A program made the position numbers and the translations under genes. A stretch of 64,000 nt of DNA from Paenibacillus sp. PL91 (GTDB lineage Bacteria > Bacillota > Bacilli > Paenibacillales > Paenibacillaceae), in assembly GCF_012935325.2 (NCBI RefSeq), contig NZ_JABBYG020000003.1, forward strand, positions 1 to 64,000, written 5' to 3'. Of this stretch, positions 60,446-64,000 are shown in pieces. The first letter of the stretch is position 1; each line of letters opens with the position of its first letter. Under the pieces are notes generated by a model, which was not told where the DNA came from, did not search any database, and saw nothing but the letters and a program-made list of their open reading frames with translations.

Positions 60446-61405
60446 ATGGCACAATCCTTGCATAACCGGCCACAGCACACATCAGGTCGACATGTTGGTC
60501 TGACTGAACGGAAAACCGGGCTCGCCTCTGAAATATGGAAGCACCGCAAAGAGTATATGGCCATCTCCCCTTTCTATTTGTTGTTTGCTATATTTGGGCT
60601 TTTTCCGATAGCCTTTTCCATGTACCTTTCTTTTCAGAAATGGGACGGAATCGGTAACATGACCTTTAACGGCTTGAACAATTATCAATTCATGCTCACG
60701 GATGCCGAGTTCTGGAAAGCCGTCGGAAACACTTTCCTAATCTGGCTATTCTCGACGATTCCGATGCTGTTCTCAGCTCTCGTAATTGCTTTCCTGCTGA
60801 ATTCGACGTTGGTGAAATTCCGCACCTTCTTTCGTATCGGATATTTCATTCCGAACGTCACTTCACTGGTTGCTGTAGCGATTATATTCAGCACTTTATT
60901 TTCCAACAATTACGGTTTGCTGAACTACATTCTCTCTTTATTCGGCTTGTCATCGGTTGAATGGCTTAACAAAGCTTGGGGAATCCAAATTGCCGTTTCC
61001 CTAATGGTAATATGGCGATGGGTCGGCTATAATGCAGTCATCTTTCTGGCAGGTTTGCAAAGTATTCCGACCGTATTATATGAAGCAGCCAAAATGGATG
61101 GGGCATCCGGAGTACAATCCTTCTTCCGGATTACGGTTCCGATTCTGAAACCGATCATTTTGTTCACCGTCATCACCTCAACGATTGGCGGCATGCAAAT
61201 ATTCACAGAACCGCAAGTGCTGGTCGGCAACGACGGCGGCGTTAACGGCGGCGGGCTTACCATCGTGCTTTATTTGTATCGGGAGGCATTTATTAATAAC
61301 TATTTCGGATATGGTGCAGCCGTCGGCTGGGGCATGTTCGTGCTGATCGCTTTGTTTTCAATCGTTAACTGGAAGCTCGTCCAAGGTAAATCGGATAATA
61401 ACTAA
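60446..61405 (+). CDS. Sugar ABC transporter permease (MalF-like)
   Basis: The 319-residue permease has a soluble N-terminal tail and six helices. YLLFAIFGLFPIAFSMYLSF, FNGLNNYQFMLTD and the EAA loop YEAAKMDGASGVQSFFRITV are the family marks. The start MAQSLHNRP follows AGGAGG by nine bases. It forms the channel with the MalG-like protein encoded 17 bases downstream. Confidence 0.93.
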   Translation: MAQSLHNRPQHTSGRHVGLTERKTGLASEIWKHRKEYMAISPFYLLFAIFGLFPIAFSMYLSFQKWDGIGNMTFNGLNNYQFMLTDAEFWKAVGNTFLIWLFSTIPMLFSALVIAFLLNSTLVKFRTFFRIGYFIPNVTSLVAVAIIFSTLFSNNYGLLNYILSLFGLSSVEWLNKAWGIQIAVSLMVIWRWVGYNAVIFLAGLQSIPTVLYEAAKMDGASGVQSFFRITVPILKPIILFTVITSTIGGMQIFTEPQVLVGNDGGVNGGGLTIVLYLYREAFINNYFGYGAAVGWGMFVLIALFSIVNWKLVQGKSDNN

Positions 61406-61422
61406 CAATCGGGGTGATAGAT

Positions 61423-62250
61423 ATGCCAACCAACAAATGGAAAACAACGCTGCTCCATCTCGGATTGATAGCCGGCTTTATCCTTTCTATTTTTCCTTTC
61501 TACTGGCTACTCGTGATGTCAACGCATACAACGCCAGAAATTTATAGCTATCCTCCAAAAATATGGTTCGGGAGCCATCTCTTCGATAATATATCGAGGG
61601 TGATGGCAAACATTGATTTTTTCGGCGCGTTTTTGAATACGCTGTTCGTTGCAGCCGCTTGCACCTTGCTGGTTCTATTCTTTGACTCACTAGCTGGAAT
61701 AACCTTCGCCAAATACCGTTTTCCAGGGAAAAAGTGGCTCTTTATTCTTCTTCTCGCAACGATGATGGCACCGGCCCAGCTATCGCTCGTCCCTTCATTC
61801 GTCATCATGGCCAAGTTCGGATGGGTAGGAACGTACAAGGCCTTGATTATTCCGGGCATGGTAAATGCGTTCGGTATTTTCTGGATCAAGCAATATGCCG
61901 AGGATTCGATCCCATCTGAACTGATGGATGCCGGTAGAATTGACGGCTGCGGTTTTTTTCGCATCTACTGGAACATAACGCTGCCTATTCTGCGGCCCGC
62001 GCTATCCTTCCTGGGCGCCTTCACATTTATCGGTGTGTGGAATGATTATCTCTGGCCGCTCATTATCCTGACAGATGAGAGCAAGTTCACGCTGCAGGTT
62101 GCCCTATCTTCATTAAATGGAATATACACGACGGACTATTCCATGGTTATCGCAGGGACGCTCCTTGCTGTTGTTCCGTTAATTGTGCTGTTTCTCTTCA
62201 TCAGCAAGCAGTTTATATCCGATATTGCAGCCGGTGCAGTCAAGAGCTGA
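61423..62250 (+). CDS. Sugar ABC transporter permease (MalG-like)
   Basis: The 275-residue permease has six helices, the conserved FLNTLFVAAACTLLVLFFDS, AGITFAKYRFPGKKWLF, an EAA-type loop PSELMDAGRIDGCGFFRIYW and the C-terminal LFLFISKQFISDIAAGAVKS. The start MPTNKW follows GGGGTGA. No ATP-binding gene adjoins it, so this importer too would depend on a shared MsmX-type ATPase. No glycosidase or regulator is in the operon. Confidence 0.93.
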   Translation: MPTNKWKTTLLHLGLIAGFILSIFPFYWLLVMSTHTTPEIYSYPPKIWFGSHLFDNISRVMANIDFFGAFLNTLFVAAACTLLVLFFDSLAGITFAKYRFPGKKWLFILLLATMMAPAQLSLVPSFVIMAKFGWVGTYKALIIPGMVNAFGIFWIKQYAEDSIPSELMDAGRIDGCGFFRIYWNITLPILRPALSFLGAFTFIGVWNDYLWPLIILTDESKFTLQVALSSLNGIYTTDYSMVIAGTLLAVVPLIVLFLFISKQFISDIAAGAVKS

Positions 62251-62310
62251 ATACGCCAAAGGCAGCTTGTAAAGCGTTGAAACCAGTATTCGAAAATAAA
62301 TATTGCTTTG

Positions 62311-62385
62311 ACTAAACAAAAGGGCTGCCGATATGATCGGCAGCCTCTCGTCATTACGCTATCGTGTCCCGTTGCTTGAATCAAG
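62311..62385 (+). repeat. Dispersed element with terminator hairpin
   Basis: GGCTGCCGAT and ATCGGCAGCC (62323-62345) form a perfect stem with a three-base loop, followed by the tail box CGCTATCGTGTCCCGTTGCT. It lies between two convergent transcripts and can end both (CTCTCG on plus, CCCTTTTGTTT on minus). Confidence 0.7.
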
Positions 62386-62426
62386 AACAAGGATTTCTTT
62401 TGCTTCAAAAGCTTTGCAGTTTTTTA

Positions 62427-63218
62427 CTACCAATAGATTGTAAAAGGTGGCTTGCCGCTTACGTCAATGGGAACTTCCTTAGAAGAAATGCCTGCGGCGG
62501 CGCCGGTTATAATATCTTTTTCGAAGCCGATGCTGTCCAGCTTCATCGTACGCGTTGCTTTTAGAAGAAATTTGGGCTCGCCTTCTACGGGAAAGGTCAA
62601 GCTGCCGCCAGCTTTGCCCTTGTTAGCCGCAACGGCTTCTCTCGCAGCCGCTTCAACCTGTCCAGCCTCACGCCTAATGACATCGTATAGAAGCTCGCCA
62701 TTCTTTCGCGCTGTGTATTCATCCGCGAAGTAGCTCTCCTTGGCAACAAGCAGCCAATGCTCTTCCTTATCAAAAGTTTCATCCTTAATCAAACCGCGCA
62801 GCTCTGGGCTGTCGATCAAGTCTTCAAGCTTAAGCGCCGGCACCGGCGGAATAACTGGGCCAGATGAACCGCCTTCAGCTTCGCTTCCACTCTCAGGCAA
62901 TGGGGATTCTGCCTCTGTGTCAGGCACGGCAGGCTTAAGCAGCTCGCTGTATTCCAGAAGAAAGGCTTCAATTTCATTCTCCGCCTTGTCCTGCATAGCC
63001 TCCTCATATTCCTCCCGTATCGTCTGAACAGCAGTGAGCGATGCTGCATCGGCGATGTTTTGGGCTTGGCGCTTCTCAATAAAAACAGTAAAAAAATAAA
63101 ATAAATAAACGCTGACGATGATTACAAGCGCCAAGGTGCCTATCGCTAGCAGCGACATGCTTCCGCGCTCATTCTTCACGGTTGCAACGATACCGCTCCG
63201 ACAGGAATCTCCCTTCAC
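62427..63218 (-). CDS. TadE/TadG-like membrane protein
   Basis: The 263-residue protein begins with a short basic tail ending NERGSMSLLAIGTLALVIIV, a class III prepilin-like helix, and AQNIADAASLTAVQ, the standard start of TadE/TadG pilus-assembly proteins. An acidic, proline-rich linker (about 100-140) and a mixed domain follow. I place the start at GTG 63218, 11 bases after GAAGGG; the frame continues upstream into the neighbouring gene without a ribosome site. It probably belongs to a Flp/Tad-type locus continuing beyond the window. Confidence 0.7.
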   Translation of the reverse strand: MKGDSCRSGIVATVKNERGSMSLLAIGTLALVIIVSVYLFYFFTVFIEKRQAQNIADAASLTAVQTIREEYEEAMQDKAENEIEAFLLEYSELLKPAVPDTEAESPLPESGSEAEGGSSGPVIPPVPALKLEDLIDSPELRGLIKDETFDKEEHWLLVAKESYFADEYTARKNGELLYDVIRREAGQVEAAAREAVAANKGKAGGSLTFPVEGEPKFLLKATRTMKLDSIGFEKDIITGAAAGISSKEVPIDVSGKPPFTIYW

Positions 63219-63235
63219 TTTAAGCAACACCCTTC

Positions 63236-64000
63236 TTACTGTTCGTTCTTGTCGCTGTACGATACGATCCATTGCGCCGCTTCCGCTCTCGTTACCGATC
63301 CTTGCGGATTCAGCTTCGGCGTTTTGCCGAACACGGCGGTGTACGAAACATCTTCATTGGTTAAATATTGATCAACAGCCCTTATGAATATTTGGCCTAC
63401 CTTATCCCCGTCTCCATAAGGCTTCAAGCTAAGCTCCGCAGATGCGAGCGGAATAATCGGATCGATTACGCTATCGGCGCTTTGATACCAAGCCCATAGC
63501 AAGCACAGCTCTTCGCGCGTTAGCTCCTTATCCAGCTTCATCGATTGATCCGGGAATCCGGTAATGACTCCGGCTTGGTGCAGCCCTTCTACCAGCTCAA
63601 AGTCTGCATGCTCCTTCGGCACGTCGATGAAGCTCGGTGCCGAAGGCTTATAAGGCTTAATTCCTTTGTTGTCATATCCGTACATCCAATGAATGAATTC
63701 CGATCTTGTAATTGCCTCGTTCGGCCGGAAATTGCCGTTCGTATCCGGTTTAATACTCCCGCTTTGCAGCAGGTCCGAAATGAACGTCTCAGACGGATGA
63801 CCTGCGATATCATTAACCTGAACAGGCTCCGGCTGTACCGATTCCTCCGGCGTCTCCGTGTTTTGCTCCTCTTGACCGGACGGAACAGTGTCCGTCGTAG
63901 GAACAGGCGATTGCGCTTCGACGACAACGTCGTTTGAAGGCACTTCGCCTTCCTTGGTCTCAGCCCCTCCGAAGCAGCCTGCAAGCATAACGGAAGCAAG
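63236..64000 (-). CDS. S-layer homology domain lipoprotein (5' end outside window)
   Basis: The frame is open to the window edge. Its first visible residues LASVMLAGCFGG contain a lipobox, so only part of the signal peptide is missing. A long acidic linker (about 70 residues rich in E, P, T, V) precedes three S-layer-homology modules: NGNFRPNEAITRSEFIHWMY, HQAGVITGFPDQSMKLDKEL and PKLNPQGSVTRAEAAQWIVS. It would be lipid-anchored with wall-binding modules outward. It ends just upstream of the TadE/G-like gene, probably in one operon. Confidence 0.8.
   Translation of the reverse strand, partial: LASVMLAGCFGGAETKEGEVPSNDVVVEAQSPVPTTDTVPSGQEEQNTETPEESVQPEPVQVNDIAGHPSETFISDLLQSGSIKPDTNGNFRPNEAITRSEFIHWMYGYDNKGIKPYKPSAPSFIDVPKEHADFELVEGLHQAGVITGFPDQSMKLDKELTREELCLLWAWYQSADSVIDPIIPLASAELSLKPYGDGDKVGQIFIRAVDQYLTNEDVSYTAVFGKTPKLNPQGSVTRAEAAQWIVSYSDKNEQ

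Overview
The window reads as chromosomal DNA of a low-to-moderate GC, spore-forming Firmicute of the Paenibacillaceae (Paenibacillus or Cohnella type). The evidence is a ger germinant-receptor operon, S-layer-homology proteins with SbsA-type Ig repeats, YesM/YesN-type two-component regulation of sugar ABC importers that lack their own ATPase, a PL11 rhamnogalacturonan lyase with a C-terminal FIMAH-like tail, Gram-positive ribosome-binding sites and several TTG/GTG starts. I see no rRNA, tRNA, CRISPR array, phage module or transposase.

Layout. 1-1640: a cut-off SH3-domain protein and two fused gene remnants on the minus strand. 1740-4160: an SDR oxidoreductase and an imine-reductase-like enzyme on the plus strand, with a convergent MerR regulator; the SDR promoter has the long spacer typical of MerR targets. 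4560-8890: a five-gene minus-strand operon (response regulator, intramembrane-sensing kinase, ABC ATPase, ABC permease, UppP) that looks like a bacitracin or cell-wall-antibiotic resistance cassette. 9460-14860: M20 peptidase, decayed YciI, VOC and DUF6756-like genes, a sulfatase and a small lipoprotein. 15020-16640: an SDR-TetR pair behind a promoter whose start site carries a 15-bp palindrome. 17050-22750: a sensor-domain membrane protein, a TIMP-like protein, the PL11 lyase, a broken second copy of the TIMP-like gene, and another SDR. 23170-27170: GNAT, a DUF5071-like protein, and a GntR-controlled galactonate module (KDPGal aldolase plus galactonate dehydratase). 27500-32380: ThuA-like protein, LysM-GMC oxidoreductase fusion, SDR and a DMT exporter.

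33000-37240: ger operon in B-A-C order with a convergent small two-TM gene. 37470-39600: small membrane proteins, HxlR-DoxX pair and an orphan. 39935-42001: S-layer/Ig protein. 42236-53990: a minus-strand carbohydrate-utilisation locus (kinase, response regulator, solute-binding protein, two permeases, Gfo/Idh dehydrogenase, DUF4091 protein, GH35 beta-galactosidase), with a structured leader in front of the kinase and a cre-like site over the promoter of the transport genes. 54198-58960: MFS and LysE exporters, AraC regulator, two GNATs and a CsbD stress protein. 59140-62250: a second sugar ABC importer. 62427-64000: a TadE/G-like protein and an S-layer-homology lipoprotein cut by the window edge.

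A shared theme is plant cell-wall sugar use: the PL11 lyase, the GH35/DUF4091/Gfo locus, the galactonate module and two ABC importers could take rhamnogalacturonan or galactan fragments to central metabolism. The most striking unexplained structure is a family of about a dozen intergenic elements, each typically made of two related CCCGTTAG-containing boxes around a GC hairpin, all in the same orientation and sometimes supplying the stop codon of the adjoining gene.
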